Position numbers and translations under genes: made by a program. From assembly GCA_018333525.1 (NCBI GenBank), contig JAGXTF010000057.1, positions 1 to 62,677 of the forward strand: DNA of 62,677 nucleotides. Reading direction: 5' to 3'. The notes beneath the pieces were generated by a model, which was given only the letters and a program-made list of their open reading frames with translations, was not told the origin of the DNA and searched no databases. This DNA is from Bacteroidota bacterium (lineage in GTDB: Bacteria; Bacteroidota; Bacteroidia; NS11-12g; UBA955). Of the stretch, positions 44,166 through 52,781 are shown piece by piece; positions within the stretch are counted from its first letter, which is position 1, and each line of letters opens with the position of its first letter.

Positions 44166-44978
44166 TTATTTTTTATTAAAAAAAGCATCCACCGCTTTTC
44201 TTACGGATCCATTTTCCAATAATATTTTCTTAGCAGACGTCTCGTCCAGTGCGGTTTTATCCATCACCATTCTGGTGCCTCTTTCAATCAATTTATAATT
44301 GGTAAGCTGCATATCCACCATTTTATTTCCCTCCACTTTTCCGAGTTTTATCATCACACTGGTGGTAATCATATTTAACACCAATTTGGTTGCTGTTCCC
44401 GCTTTCATTCGGGTACTGCCGGTCACAAATTCGGGACCGGTAATTACCTCTACCGGCGCAGTTGCGTGCTTTGCAATTTCACTTCCGCTGTTGCATACAA
44501 TACATCCGGTTTGAATTTGATTTTCTGCGCATTTTTTTAATGCACCCAAAACATAAGGGGTTCTTCCACTGGCCGATATTCCAACTACCACATCATTTTC
44601 GCGAATATCATGCGCTTGCAGATCTTTAAATCCCTGTTCTGTATCGTCCTCTGCAAATTCCACTGCTTTACGGATTGCACTGTCACCACCGGCCATAATT
44701 CCAATTACCATTCCATGCGGAACACCGTATGTTGGCGGGCATTCACTTGCATCTACAACTCCAAGCCTGCCGCTGGTTCCAGCACCCATATAAAATAAGC
44801 GACCGCCATTTTTGAGTTTGGAATAAACCAATTCGCAAAGCGTGGTAATTTCAGATAAGGCATTTTCAACTGCTTCTGCAACGGAATAATCTTCTTCATT
44901 CATTCCGCGGAGCAATTCCGAAATTGTTAAATGCTCCAGATTGTCTCTTCCCGAATCACCTTCGGTATGCAAATTCAT
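44166..44978 (-). CDS. murQ: N-acetylmuramic acid 6-phosphate etherase
   Basis: This enzyme cleaves the D-lactyl ether of MurNAc-6-phosphate during cell-wall recycling, yielding GlcNAc-6-phosphate. The SIS-fold motif MGAGTSGRLGVVDASECPPT contains the catalytic glutamate, and VVGISASGRTPYVLGAL and GSTRMKAGTATKLVLNM are also typical. The ATG at 44978 overlaps the stop of the upstream GH3 gene in an ATGA junction, giving 270 residues. A longer frame exists but would run 43 bases into GH3. No muropeptide permease or MurNAc kinase is adjacent. Confidence 0.95.
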   Translation of the reverse strand: MNLHTEGDSGRDNLEHLTISELLRGMNEEDYSVAEAVENALSEITTLCELVYSKLKNGGRLFYMGAGTSGRLGVVDASECPPTYGVPHGMVIGIMAGGDSAIRKAVEFAEDDTEQGFKDLQAHDIRENDVVVGISASGRTPYVLGALKKCAENQIQTGCIVCNSGSEIAKHATAPVEVITGPEFVTGSTRMKAGTATKLVLNMITTSVMIKLGKVEGNKMVDMQLTNYKLIERGTRMVMDKTALDETSAKKILLENGSVRKAVDAFFNKK

Positions 44979-46525
44979 ACTGCTCCTACTTTGAGGGATA
45001 CCAGATATTGACACCAATCTTCGTAATTCTTGTCTGACATTACCCTAGGAAATTTGCTTTGACCGCCTAGTTTCCCATGTTTTTCAAGCCAGCCCAGAAA
45101 AACACTTTCCGGTAATACTTCCAATTTCATATTGCGCAATACATGTTTGCGCTCCACAGCATAATCGTCATTTAACAAATTCAAATTCGCATCCAGTTTT
45201 TCGCGAAATTTTTCTGCATCCAAATCTTTGTTATCACAAGCCACGAACCAGTGATGTCCCATATTCCCATTATCTTTATATCCCTTTACCGTAAATTCCG
45301 GAATTTCCACACCAAATTCTTCAGCTGTGCGCTGCACCCCTTCGTTCATATTTTCTACGGTTAAATGCTCCCCACAAAGTGATAAATAATGTTTGATCCT
45401 ACCGGTAATTTTTATTTCACATGATTCTGCATCTGTAAATTTGATGGTATCTCCAATCAGATATCTCCAAGCACCAGCGCAGGTTGTGAGCAGAATTGCA
45501 TATTCGGTTTCTTCATCAATTTCAGCCAAAGTAAGTGCTTTGGCATTTGGCAATAATTCTCCATTTTCGTCAAAATTATTCTCATTAAATGGCACAAATT
45601 CAAAATAGGTATTGTTGCGCAATACGAGTCGCATACCGCTTGCTTCGGGTTTGGTTTCAAAAGCAACAAAACCTTCGCTCGCCAAATAAGTTTCAAAATA
45701 TTTGATTGGAGTACCCATCATGGCATCCAGTTGTTTTTTATATGGTGCAATGGATACCGCCCCCCAGGTATATACGCTGAAATTTGGCCAGATCTGATGG
45801 ATATTTTCCAATCCATACCGGTCTATTACCGTTTCCAGCAATATTTTAATCCAGGCAGGAGCACCTGCAACCATTACCACATCCCAATCCGGAGCGCTGG
45901 CAACCATCAATTCCAGTTTTTTATGCCAATCGCGTTGTCTTTGAATTTCTTCACCAGGCTTGGCGAATCGCTCGAACCATAGTGGAACATTGCTCGTGGT
46001 AATTCCACTGAGATCTCCGCTATAACTCACACCATTGAAATTCAGATCGGTACTTCCCCCTATCATCAGATAATTTTTAGTAAAAAAATCTTTGGGAACA
46101 TCCGTACGAAATACTGCGAACAACTGCCGACGGCTTGCGCGGAGAATCGATTTCAACTGATCGTCGGTAACAGGAATGTATTTACTGGAACCTTCGGTAG
46201 TGCCGGAACTCAATGCAAAATACCGGGGCCTTCCGGGCCAGGTAATGTTGTTTTCTCCCGAATATTCCCGTTTCCACCAAAGATGCATGGTTTCATACTT
46301 ATGTATGGGAACCTTCTCCCTGAATTCGTTGGCAGCATGGTGTGAAATCAGAATATTATCAAACTGATAAGTCTTGCCAAATTCTGTGTTCCTTGCCTTG
46401 TACAGCAGCTTTTTCAGGGTTTTCTCCTGCCATTTTATTGCCTTCGGCCTGTTGAAGGAAAAAATATCAGTAATATTTGTTCCTCTGTGAAACAACTGGC
46501 CAAGGAAATCCATTCTCTTCGACAT
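44975..46525 (-). CDS. GH3-family acyl-adenylate/amidosynthetase
   Basis: This 516-residue protein belongs to the GH3 family, known from plants as enzymes that adenylate auxin or jasmonate and conjugate amino acids. The ATP-binding loop SSGTTEGSSKYIP is intact. YLASEGF, the aromatic FEFVPFNE segment and AWRYLIGDTIKFTD are also family features, as is the late LSLCGEHLTVENMNE. The natural substrate in bacteria is unknown. It is the first gene of an operon with murQ, linked by an ATGA overlap. A TATTTTTG -7 element lies just upstream. Confidence 0.9.
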   Translation of the reverse strand: MSKRMDFLGQLFHRGTNITDIFSFNRPKAIKWQEKTLKKLLYKARNTEFGKTYQFDNILISHHAANEFREKVPIHKYETMHLWWKREYSGENNITWPGRPRYFALSSGTTEGSSKYIPVTDDQLKSILRASRRQLFAVFRTDVPKDFFTKNYLMIGGSTDLNFNGVSYSGDLSGITTSNVPLWFERFAKPGEEIQRQRDWHKKLELMVASAPDWDVVMVAGAPAWIKILLETVIDRYGLENIHQIWPNFSVYTWGAVSIAPYKKQLDAMMGTPIKYFETYLASEGFVAFETKPEASGMRLVLRNNTYFEFVPFNENNFDENGELLPNAKALTLAEIDEETEYAILLTTCAGAWRYLIGDTIKFTDAESCEIKITGRIKHYLSLCGEHLTVENMNEGVQRTAEEFGVEIPEFTVKGYKDNGNMGHHWFVACDNKDLDAEKFREKLDANLNLLNDDYAVERKHVLRNMKLEVLPESVFLGWLEKHGKLGGQSKFPRVMSDKNYEDWCQYLVSLKVGAV

Positions 46526-46534
46526 GTTCGGAAC

Positions 46535-46542
46535 AAAAATAA
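46535..46542 (-). promoter_or_regulatory. -7 element of the GH3-murQ operon
   Basis: TATTTTTG on the minus strand, nine bases before the GH3 ATG; TTTC 17 bases further upstream is a weak -33. Confidence 0.55.
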
Positions 46543-46639
46543 GGGATTCATCAAAAAATGAAACATTTGCCCGGTTTCATTTCAGCCCCTCACAAATAAT
46601 TGAACAATATCCTCCCCTTTTTGTTTATTTCGCTACCTC

Positions 46640-47017
46640 ATGGCGGGCAAGAATACACTCACAGCAGAAATAGCAGAAAACTGGAAGCAGGTGCTCGCTT
46701 TTTTTGAAAAAAATTTCCAAAAAAAACCGGATCTCAATGCCATTCTATTCTTAATCGGAATACGGGAATTGGGAGAATTGCCTGAAAAAAAATACAGCAA
46801 AGAGGAAAAAACACATTTGATGCATATTGCCAATTGTAAATTACTGAGTTACAGTGGATATTATGCACAAACAGGGTTTAACTCAAAAGGCTGGCCTGTT
46901 TGGGAAAATGTAAAACCGCTTCCGCCAATGAATATTTTTGAACAGGAAAATTTATTGCGACAACATATCATAGAATACTTTGAAAATGAAGAAATACTGG
47001 ATTTCAAAAAACCTTAA
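46640..47017 (+). CDS. Conserved hypothetical protein, cytoplasmic
   Basis: This 125-residue soluble protein of unknown function has an N-terminal helical part (ENWKQVLAFFEKNF, NAILFLIGIRELGE) and a C-terminal segment with GWPVWENVKPLPPMNIFEQE. The latter reads like a conserved motif of a small Bacteroidota-specific family. There is no signal peptide or cysteine. It overlaps the cyclophilin lipoprotein gene, with which it is probably co-transcribed. Confidence 0.75.
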   Translation: MAGKNTLTAEIAENWKQVLAFFEKNFQKKPDLNAILFLIGIRELGELPEKKYSKEEKTHLMHIANCKLLSYSGYYAQTGFNSKGWPVWENVKPLPPMNIFEQENLLRQHIIEYFENEEILDFKKP

Positions 47018-47924
47018 AATCATGGCTGCAGGCCTGATTATTTCAGGCCTCTTTAATGTGCAGTCTTCCTGCAATCCTTCCAAATCCAAAGCAACAAAAG
47101 CGGACAGCACCATAGCCACATACGAAGAAGAAAAATGGAATCTTGTTACTCCGGATACAACATGGATGAGAAACCATTATACCTGTGTGGAAATTGAAAC
47201 CAATAAAGGAAAACTCACTATAGCCCTGTTCGATGAAACACCTGCCCACCGGGATAATTTTCTGAAACTTGTAAATACAGGTTTTTACAATAATGTGCTT
47301 TTTCACAGAGTAATCAAGGATTTTATGATTCAAACCGGAGATCCCGAATCCATTGGTTCGCCTGCCGGTGCAGATTTGGGCAAAGGTGGCCCCGGATATA
47401 CACAGAAAGCCGAAATTCTGGATACTTTGTACCATTATCGCGGAGCCCTGGCTGCAGCCAGACAAGGGGATGAAATAAATCCGCAGAAGAACAGCAGTGG
47501 CAGTCAGTTTTACATCATTTCCGGCAGCAAACATGGTACTTTGGCATTAAAAAATGTTTTGAAAAACCGCGCCGCTATTTCATTTATGAAAGACCCGGAA
47601 AATATGAGTTATGGAATGCGCATGGAAACTTACCAGCGAAGCGGAGATCAGGCAAAAATGAATACCGTTTTAAATGAGTTGGAAGTGGCAATTAAACCGC
47701 TTACGGATAGTTTGTATAATTCCCTTCCGGAACGCACCCGCCAGATATATGCCACCTGGGGAGGATATCCGGCCCTGGACAAGGAATACACCATATTTGG
47801 TTTTCTGGTTTCGGGTTATTCCATTTTGGATGCCATACAAATGGAAAGAACCAATGAGAATGGCAGGCCATTTTCAGATGTACGCATACTGAAAACTACG
47901 GTGTTGCCTAAAGGCAAGCCTTGA
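46986..47924 (+). CDS. Peptidyl-prolyl cis-trans isomerase (cyclophilin), lipoprotein
   Basis: This cyclophilin assists protein folding in the envelope. The signal peptide ends in the lipobox VQSSC. The catalytic domain has FHRVIKDFMIQTGDP with the active arginine-phenylalanine pair, and SSGSQFYI. An insertion of about 60-70 residues rich in charged helices separates the two halves of the domain, and IFGFLVSGYSILDAI closes it; this extended form is common in Bacteroidota. Two starts are possible: the ATG at 46986, used here because it supplies the KKYWISKNLK basic region, or the ATG at 47022, which avoids overlapping the preceding gene. Confidence 0.92.
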   Translation: MKKYWISKNLKIMAAGLIISGLFNVQSSCNPSKSKATKADSTIATYEEEKWNLVTPDTTWMRNHYTCVEIETNKGKLTIALFDETPAHRDNFLKLVNTGFYNNVLFHRVIKDFMIQTGDPESIGSPAGADLGKGGPGYTQKAEILDTLYHYRGALAAARQGDEINPQKNSSGSQFYIISGSKHGTLALKNVLKNRAAISFMKDPENMSYGMRMETYQRSGDQAKMNTVLNELEVAIKPLTDSLYNSLPERTRQIYATWGGYPALDKEYTIFGFLVSGYSILDAIQMERTNENGRPFSDVRILKTTVLPKGKP

Positions 47925-47948
47925 AGTCTGTAATTCGCGCTTCAATAT

Positions 47949-47979
47949 TTTGTTATATTTAAAATAGCTGCTATATTTG
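47949..47979 (+). promoter_or_regulatory. Promoter of rimP-nusA
   Basis: TTTG (47949-47952), exactly 19 bases, then TATATTTG (47972-47979): a textbook Bacteroidota housekeeping promoter. The leader to the rimP ATG is about 55 bases and contains a hairpin. Confidence 0.85.
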
Positions 47980-48002
47980 CAACACTTTTCCGAAAATTTG
48001 GA

Positions 48003-48036
48003 AGGGGGCCGGCGAAAAGCAGTCCCCTTTTTTATT
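48003..48036 (+). terminator. Terminator-like hairpin in the rimP leader (possible attenuator)
   Basis: GGGG (48005-48008) and CCCC (48024-48027) pair around an inner GC-GAAAA-GC hairpin and are followed by six T residues, ending six bases before the rimP ATG. It has the shape of an intrinsic terminator inside a 5' leader, so premature termination could control rimP-nusA. The outer stem is only four or five pairs, so its strength is uncertain. Confidence 0.5.
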
Positions 48037-48039
48037 GGT

Positions 48040-48510
48040 ATGACAAAAATTGGCGAAGAAATAAAGAAACTGGTTGAAGCAGAGGCAGAAAATGCCGGTG
48101 CGTTTCTTGTTGGTCAGTCATCCGGTGAACAAGGTTTGTATCGATATTATATCGATTCAGAAAACCAGCTTTCACTGAATGTAATTGCAGAAATTACCAG
48201 AAAAGTTTCAAAAGCCATCGATGAAGGCAATTTTGGCGAACAGGCCTTTACCTTCGAAGTGTCATCACCGGGTGCTGACAGGCCGTTGACAGATGTGAGA
48301 CAGTTTCACAAACACGTTGGCAGAAGCTTTGAAATTGAGGGAGAGGAAGGTGAATTTGAAGGCAAATTGGTAACTATTGAAGGCGAAAATTTGACCTTTG
48401 AAAAAACCACAACAGAAAAAATAAATGGCAAAAAAACTACCATTACACAGGAGATTTTTTTACCTTTAAATAAAATAAAAAAAGCAACGATAAAAATTTC
48501 ATTCAAATAG
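48040..48510 (+). CDS. rimP: Ribosome maturation factor RimP
   Basis: RimP is needed for 30S subunit maturation. The 156-residue protein has the N-terminal alpha/beta domain (EAENAGAFLVGQS, LYRYYIDSENQLSL) with the family motif FEVSSPGADRPLTD, and a C-terminal SH3-like domain. It lies four bases before nusA, the conserved arrangement. The longer open frame runs through the promoter and leader hairpin, so the ATG at 48040 is the start. Confidence 0.95.
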   Translation: MTKIGEEIKKLVEAEAENAGAFLVGQSSGEQGLYRYYIDSENQLSLNVIAEITRKVSKAIDEGNFGEQAFTFEVSSPGADRPLTDVRQFHKHVGRSFEIEGEEGEFEGKLVTIEGENLTFEKTTTEKINGKKTTITQEIFLPLNKIKKATIKISFK

Positions 48511-48514
48511 AGAT

Positions 48515-49777
48515 ATGAAAACAAAAGCACAGGATTTAGGTATCAATCTGGTTGACAGTTTTTCTGAATTTAAAGAATTCAAAAACATTGATCGTGCAAC
48601 CATGATGCGCGTTCTGGAGGATGTATTCAGAAGCATGCTCCGAAAAAAACACGGAAACGATGCGAAATTTGATATCATTATCAATACAGAAACCGGTGAT
48701 ATAGAAATGTATCACCTGAGATTAATTGTGGAAGATGGTGAAGTGGAAGATGAGAATTTACAAATCTGCATTTCAGATGCCCGTAAATTGGAACCTGATT
48801 ATGCCGTTGGGGAAGATTGTATTCAGGAAGTATTTCTGGATGACTTCGGTCGTCGCAGCATTCTCAATGCCCGTCAGGCATTGATGAGCCGCATTCTGGA
48901 ACTGGAAAAAGATGAGTTGTTCCGCAAATATGCAGACAAACGCGGTGAGATAATTACCGGCGAAGTATATAATGTTTGGAAACGCGAAATCATGGTATTG
49001 GACGACGAGGGCAATGAACTTGTCATGCCTAAAGAGCACATGATTCCGCGCGATATGTTTAAGAAAGGCGATACCATTCGTGCAGTAGTGCATGAAGTAA
49101 ATATGGATAAAGGTGCGCCGAGAATTATTATTTCACGCACTTCACCTGAATTCCTGGAACGCCTGTTTGAGCTGGAAGTTCCTGAGATTCTGGATGGATT
49201 GATTACCATTAAAAAAGTAGTTCGCGAACCGGGAGAAAGGGCAAAAGTTGCAGTGGAAAGTTACGATGATCGTATCGATCCGGTTGGCGCCTGCGTAGGT
49301 GTTAAAGGTGCGAGAATTCACGGAATTGTACGTGAATTGCGCAATGAAAATATTGACGTTATCAACTACACTACCAACAATGCATTGTTTATTCAACGCG
49401 CATTGCAGCCGGCTGCAATCAGCAGAATGGAACTGGATGACAATACCAAAAAAGCAGATGTTTTTTTGGAAAGCGATCAGGTTTCTCTTGCTATTGGTAA
49501 AGGTGGATTTAATATCCGTTTGGCGAGCAAACTTACCGGCTACCAAATCGAAGTTTACAGAGTTACACAGGGTCAGTCAGACGAAGATGACGTGGAACTG
49601 ACAGAATTTTTGGATGAAATTGATGAGTGGATTATTGAAGAATTCAAACGCGTTGGTTTGGATACAGCAAGATCTGTTCTTCGCAACTCTACTGAGGATC
49701 TGATGCGCCGCACAGAACTGGAGGAAGAGACTATACTTGAAGTAAAGAAAATACTTCAGGCCGAATTTGAAGATTGA
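48515..49777 (+). CDS. nusA: Transcription termination/antitermination factor NusA
   Basis: NusA binds RNA polymerase and nascent RNA and modulates pausing and termination. The 420-residue protein has the N-terminal polymerase-binding domain (1-125) and an S1 domain (about 130-195, GEVYNVWKREIMVLDDEGN). The two KH domains follow (about 200-350, with VGACVGVKGARIHGIVREL and SLAIGKGGFNIRLASKLTG). A short C-terminal helical extension ends the protein. The extended acidic repeats of gamma-proteobacterial NusA are absent, as expected. It is co-transcribed with rimP. Confidence 0.97.
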   Translation: MKTKAQDLGINLVDSFSEFKEFKNIDRATMMRVLEDVFRSMLRKKHGNDAKFDIIINTETGDIEMYHLRLIVEDGEVEDENLQICISDARKLEPDYAVGEDCIQEVFLDDFGRRSILNARQALMSRILELEKDELFRKYADKRGEIITGEVYNVWKREIMVLDDEGNELVMPKEHMIPRDMFKKGDTIRAVVHEVNMDKGAPRIIISRTSPEFLERLFELEVPEILDGLITIKKVVREPGERAKVAVESYDDRIDPVGACVGVKGARIHGIVRELRNENIDVINYTTNNALFIQRALQPAAISRMELDDNTKKADVFLESDQVSLAIGKGGFNIRLASKLTGYQIEVYRVTQGQSDEDDVELTEFLDEIDEWIIEEFKRVGLDTARSVLRNSTEDLMRRTELEEETILEVKKILQAEFED

Positions 49778-49820
49778 AAAAATGATGCTTTTTAATTCAT
49801 GAAAAAAGCGTTGCGGGGTC

Positions 49821-49878
49821 ATGGGAATTGTGTACGCAATACAGCAATTCCCATCCCAACCCTGATCAAAAACTGATC
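49821..49878. repeat. Strong inverted repeat(s) between nusA and infB
   Basis: ATGGGAATTG (49821-49830) and CAATTCCCAT (49845-49854) are a perfect 10-bp inverted repeat. The loop continues the stem through TGTA and TACA, giving 14 pairs with one bulged G and a five-base apex. No T-run follows, so it is not an ordinary terminator. A second small inverted repeat, GATCA/TGATC (49864-49878), lies 10 bases on. A role in mRNA processing or regulation is possible. Confidence 0.75.
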
Positions 49879-49927
49879 TGAAAAGGCGTTCAGCAATTGA
49901 ATTTCCTTATTCAGACAGAATGGGAAA

Positions 49928-49958
49928 TTTGTATTGCAAAGGATTAAAACTAATTTTG
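49928..49958 (+). promoter_or_regulatory. Promoter of infB
   Basis: TTTG (49928-49931), exactly 19 bases, then TAATTTTG (49951-49958), with the infB ATG nine bases later. It gives infB transcription independent of rimP-nusA. Confidence 0.85.
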
Positions 49959-49967
49959 AACGCTTAA

Positions 49968-52712
49968 ATGCCAGAGTATCGCTTAGCGAAAGTAGCCGGA
50001 GAACTGAACAGAAGTGCCAAGGATTTGGCAGAATATCTCAATTCGAAGGGATTTAGTGTGGATGGAAAACCAACCACAAAAATTTCTGAGGAAATGCACA
50101 ACCTTTTATTAGCGGAGTTCAGCAAGGACAAAGCCGCTAAGGATGAAGCAAATCAGCTGAAAACAATGCGCGATAAGGCTGCTGTGCCTCCTGTTGCTAA
50201 AACTACCGCCGCACCGCAAAAACCGGTTGCGAAAAAAGAACCTGAACAGGTTGAAATTCCACAGCCAAAACCCCAGGAGATTCCAGAAAAAGTGGAACCT
50301 GTAGTGGAACCACCTGTAATTGAAAAAATTCCCACTGCAAAACCTAAAACTGAAGGACCAAAAATCCTCGGTAAAATAGAACTTACTGAGAAAAAAGGCA
50401 AGGATAAAAAAGCTGCAAAACCTATAGAAAAACAACCTGAAGAAGTAGTAGCTGAAAAACCAAAAACAGTTAAAAAACAGGAACCAATTGCAGAGCCTCC
50501 CGTTGTTCCTGCACCGGTTGAAGAAATAGAAATTACTGCGGATAAAGAGGAGGATGTTGAAAAACACGAGACCAAATTTGAAAAATTATCCGGGCCAAAA
50601 GTTCTTGGTACTATTGTTCTTCCGAAAGACCAGCCCAAAGGCCTGAAATCTTTGGCCGATGAGGCCCGCGACGACTTGCGAGAAAAACGCAAACGCAAAC
50701 GCAAAAATGTTGCAGCTGAAAAAGTAACCATTCAGGAAAAAGTAAAAGAGGAAGAAAATCGCAATAAAGAAGTCCGGAAAAAAGAAGAAAATAAACCGGA
50801 AATCTCCCAAAAAAGAGTTGGCGAAAAAGTGAAATCCACTATGGGCAAAATGGGTGGATCAGGCCAAACAAAAGGACTTAAACAAAAATTAAAAAATCAA
50901 AAACGCGAGCGTTTCGAGAAAGAAGAAGCCAAAGACCGCAAGAAAAAGGAACTCGAAAGTAAAATACTGAAAGTTACCGAATTCCTTACGGCCAATGAGC
51001 TCGCGGTTTTAATGAATATTCCGGTTACTCAGGTAATTCAGGCATGTTTTAAACTTGGATTAATGGTGGCAATCAACCAGCGTTTGGATGCACAAACCAT
51101 TGAGATTGTTGCTGATGAATATGGATTCCAGGTAGACTTTGTAGATGCCGATGCACAACTGGAAGCGGAAGACGATGTGGAAGACGAACCAAAAGATTTG
51201 GAACCACGCCCACCAATTGTTACTGTTATGGGTCACGTGGACCATGGTAAAACTTCGCTTCTGGATTATGTAAGAAAAGAGAATGTAATTGCCGGTGAAG
51301 CAGGTGGAATTACCCAGCACATCGGTGCCTATGAGGTAACATTGGCTGACAATCGAAAAATTACTTTTTTAGATACACCGGGTCACGAAGCCTTTACCGC
51401 AATGCGTGCAAGAGGTGCTAAAGTAACGGATCTGGCAATTATAGTAATTGCCGCAGATGACAGTGTAATGCCACAAACCAGAGAAGCTATTGCCCACGCT
51501 CAGGCAGCAGGTGTTCCTATGGTTTTTGCATTAAATAAAATTGATAAAGATGGCGCAAATCCGGATAAAATCCGTGAAGAACTCGCCGGTATGAATATTT
51601 TGGTAGAAGATTGGGGTGGTAAATTCCAATGTCAGGAAATTTCAGCTAAAAAGGGATTAAACGTAGACAAACTGTTGGAAAAAGTGTTGCTGGAGGCGGA
51701 ACTTATGGAGCTGAAAGCCAATCCGAACAGACGTGCAAAAGGAACTGTAATAGAAGCTACCCAAGAAAAAGGCCGGGGTATCGTTTGCTCTTTGTTGGTT
51801 CAAAATGGAACCTTAAAAGTTGGAGACCACATGGTTGCCGGTCCTTACTACGCCAAGGTGCGGGCACTTTTAAATGAGCGCGACCAGAGAATTGATGAAG
51901 CGCCTCCGGGTACGCCAGTAAAAATGTTAGGTTTCAGCGATCCCCCGACAGCAGGTGATGTATACGTGGTGTTACCGGGTGAAAGTGAAGCGAAAGAACT
52001 TGCAACCAAGCGCATGCAACTGGTGCGTGAACAGGGAATCAGAACCAAAAGGCACATTACATTGGATGAAATTGGTCGTCGTTTGGCCATTGGCAACTTT
52101 AAAGAATTGAAGCTTATTGTTAAAGGCGACGTGGATGGCTCTGTGGAAGCATTGAGCGATGCATTGCTGAAACTGAGCACCGAAGAAATAGCTGTAAGTG
52201 TAATCCACAGCGGTGTTGGTCAGATCACTGAAAGTGATGTATTGCTGGCCAGTGCATCGGATGCAATTATAGTTGGTTTCCAGGTGCGCCCATCCGCCAA
52301 AGCACGCCAATTGGCAGAAGCTGAAGACATTGATATCCGGGCTTACTCGATAATATATAAAGCCATTGAAGAAATAAAATCCGCTATGGAAGGCATGTTG
52401 AGTCCGGAAGTGATAGAAAAGATTGTGGGCAACGTTGAAGTTCGGGATGTATTCAAAATTTCAAAAGTTGGTACCATTGCCGGTTGCTATGTAACGGATG
52501 GATATGTAGACCGCAAAAGCAAGATTCGCGTTATTCGCGATGGAGTGGTACTGCATTCTGGTACTTTGGATTCATTGAAACGCTTCAAAGATGATGTGAA
52601 GGAAGTGGCTAAAGGATACGAATGTGGCTTACAAATTGCCAACTTCAACAATATCGAAGTTGGGGATTACCTGGAAGTCTACAAGGAAGAAGAAATCCAA
52701 AGAAAACTCTGA
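49968..52712 (+). CDS. infB: Translation initiation factor IF-2
   Basis: IF-2 is the GTPase that brings initiator tRNA to the ribosome. It has 914 residues with an N-terminal IF2N motif ([20 protein letters not shown]). A long Pro/Lys/Glu-rich linker follows (about 60-330), then a second IF2N-like segment ([20 protein letters not shown]). The G domain has [23 protein letters not shown] and NKID, and the C-terminal domains end in [20 protein letters not shown]. It carries its own promoter and ends at a strong terminator. Confidence 0.98.
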   Translation: MPEYRLAKVAGELNRSAKDLAEYLNSKGFSVDGKPTTKISEEMHNLLLAEFSKDKAAKDEANQLKTMRDKAAVPPVAKTTAAPQKPVAKKEPEQVEIPQPKPQEIPEKVEPVVEPPVIEKIPTAKPKTEGPKILGKIELTEKKGKDKKAAKPIEKQPEEVVAEKPKTVKKQEPIAEPPVVPAPVEEIEITADKEEDVEKHETKFEKLSGPKVLGTIVLPKDQPKGLKSLADEARDDLREKRKRKRKNVAAEKVTIQEKVKEEENRNKEVRKKEENKPEISQKRVGEKVKSTMGKMGGSGQTKGLKQKLKNQKRERFEKEEAKDRKKKELESKILKVTEFLTANELAVLMNIPVTQVIQACFKLGLMVAINQRLDAQTIEIVADEYGFQVDFVDADAQLEAEDDVEDEPKDLEPRPPIVTVMGHVDHGKTSLLDYVRKENVIAGEAGGITQHIGAYEVTLADNRKITFLDTPGHEAFTAMRARGAKVTDLAIIVIAADDSVMPQTREAIAHAQAAGVPMVFALNKIDKDGANPDKIREELAGMNILVEDWGGKFQCQEISAKKGLNVDKLLEKVLLEAELMELKANPNRRAKGTVIEATQEKGRGIVCSLLVQNGTLKVGDHMVAGPYYAKVRALLNERDQRIDEAPPGTPVKMLGFSDPPTAGDVYVVLPGESEAKELATKRMQLVREQGIRTKRHITLDEIGRRLAIGNFKELKLIVKGDVDGSVEALSDALLKLSTEEIAVSVIHSGVGQITESDVLLASASDAIIVGFQVRPSAKARQLAEAEDIDIRAYSIIYKAIEEIKSAMEGMLSPEVIEKIVGNVEVRDVFKISKVGTIAGCYVTDGYVDRKSKIRVIRDGVVLHSGTLDSLKRFKDDVKEVAKGYECGLQIANFNNIEVGDYLEVYKEEEIQRKL

Positions 52713-52733
52713 TTCAACCATAATTAAAAACAT

Positions 52734-52764
52734 AAAAAAAGGGGACGATATCGTCCCCTTTTTT
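52734..52764. terminator. Bidirectional terminator between infB and the subtilase gene
   Basis: GGGGACGAT and ATCGTCCCC form a perfect 18-base palindrome flanked by an A-run and a T-run. It terminates infB and, on the other strand, the minus-strand peptidase gene. Confidence 0.92.
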
Positions 52765-52781
52765 ATGAATTTCATTTTTAA

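Noticed and set aside
50109-50810. Minus-strand Phe- and Ser-rich frames opposite infB
   Set aside because: They are the reverse complement of the Lys/Glu-rich IF-2 linker.
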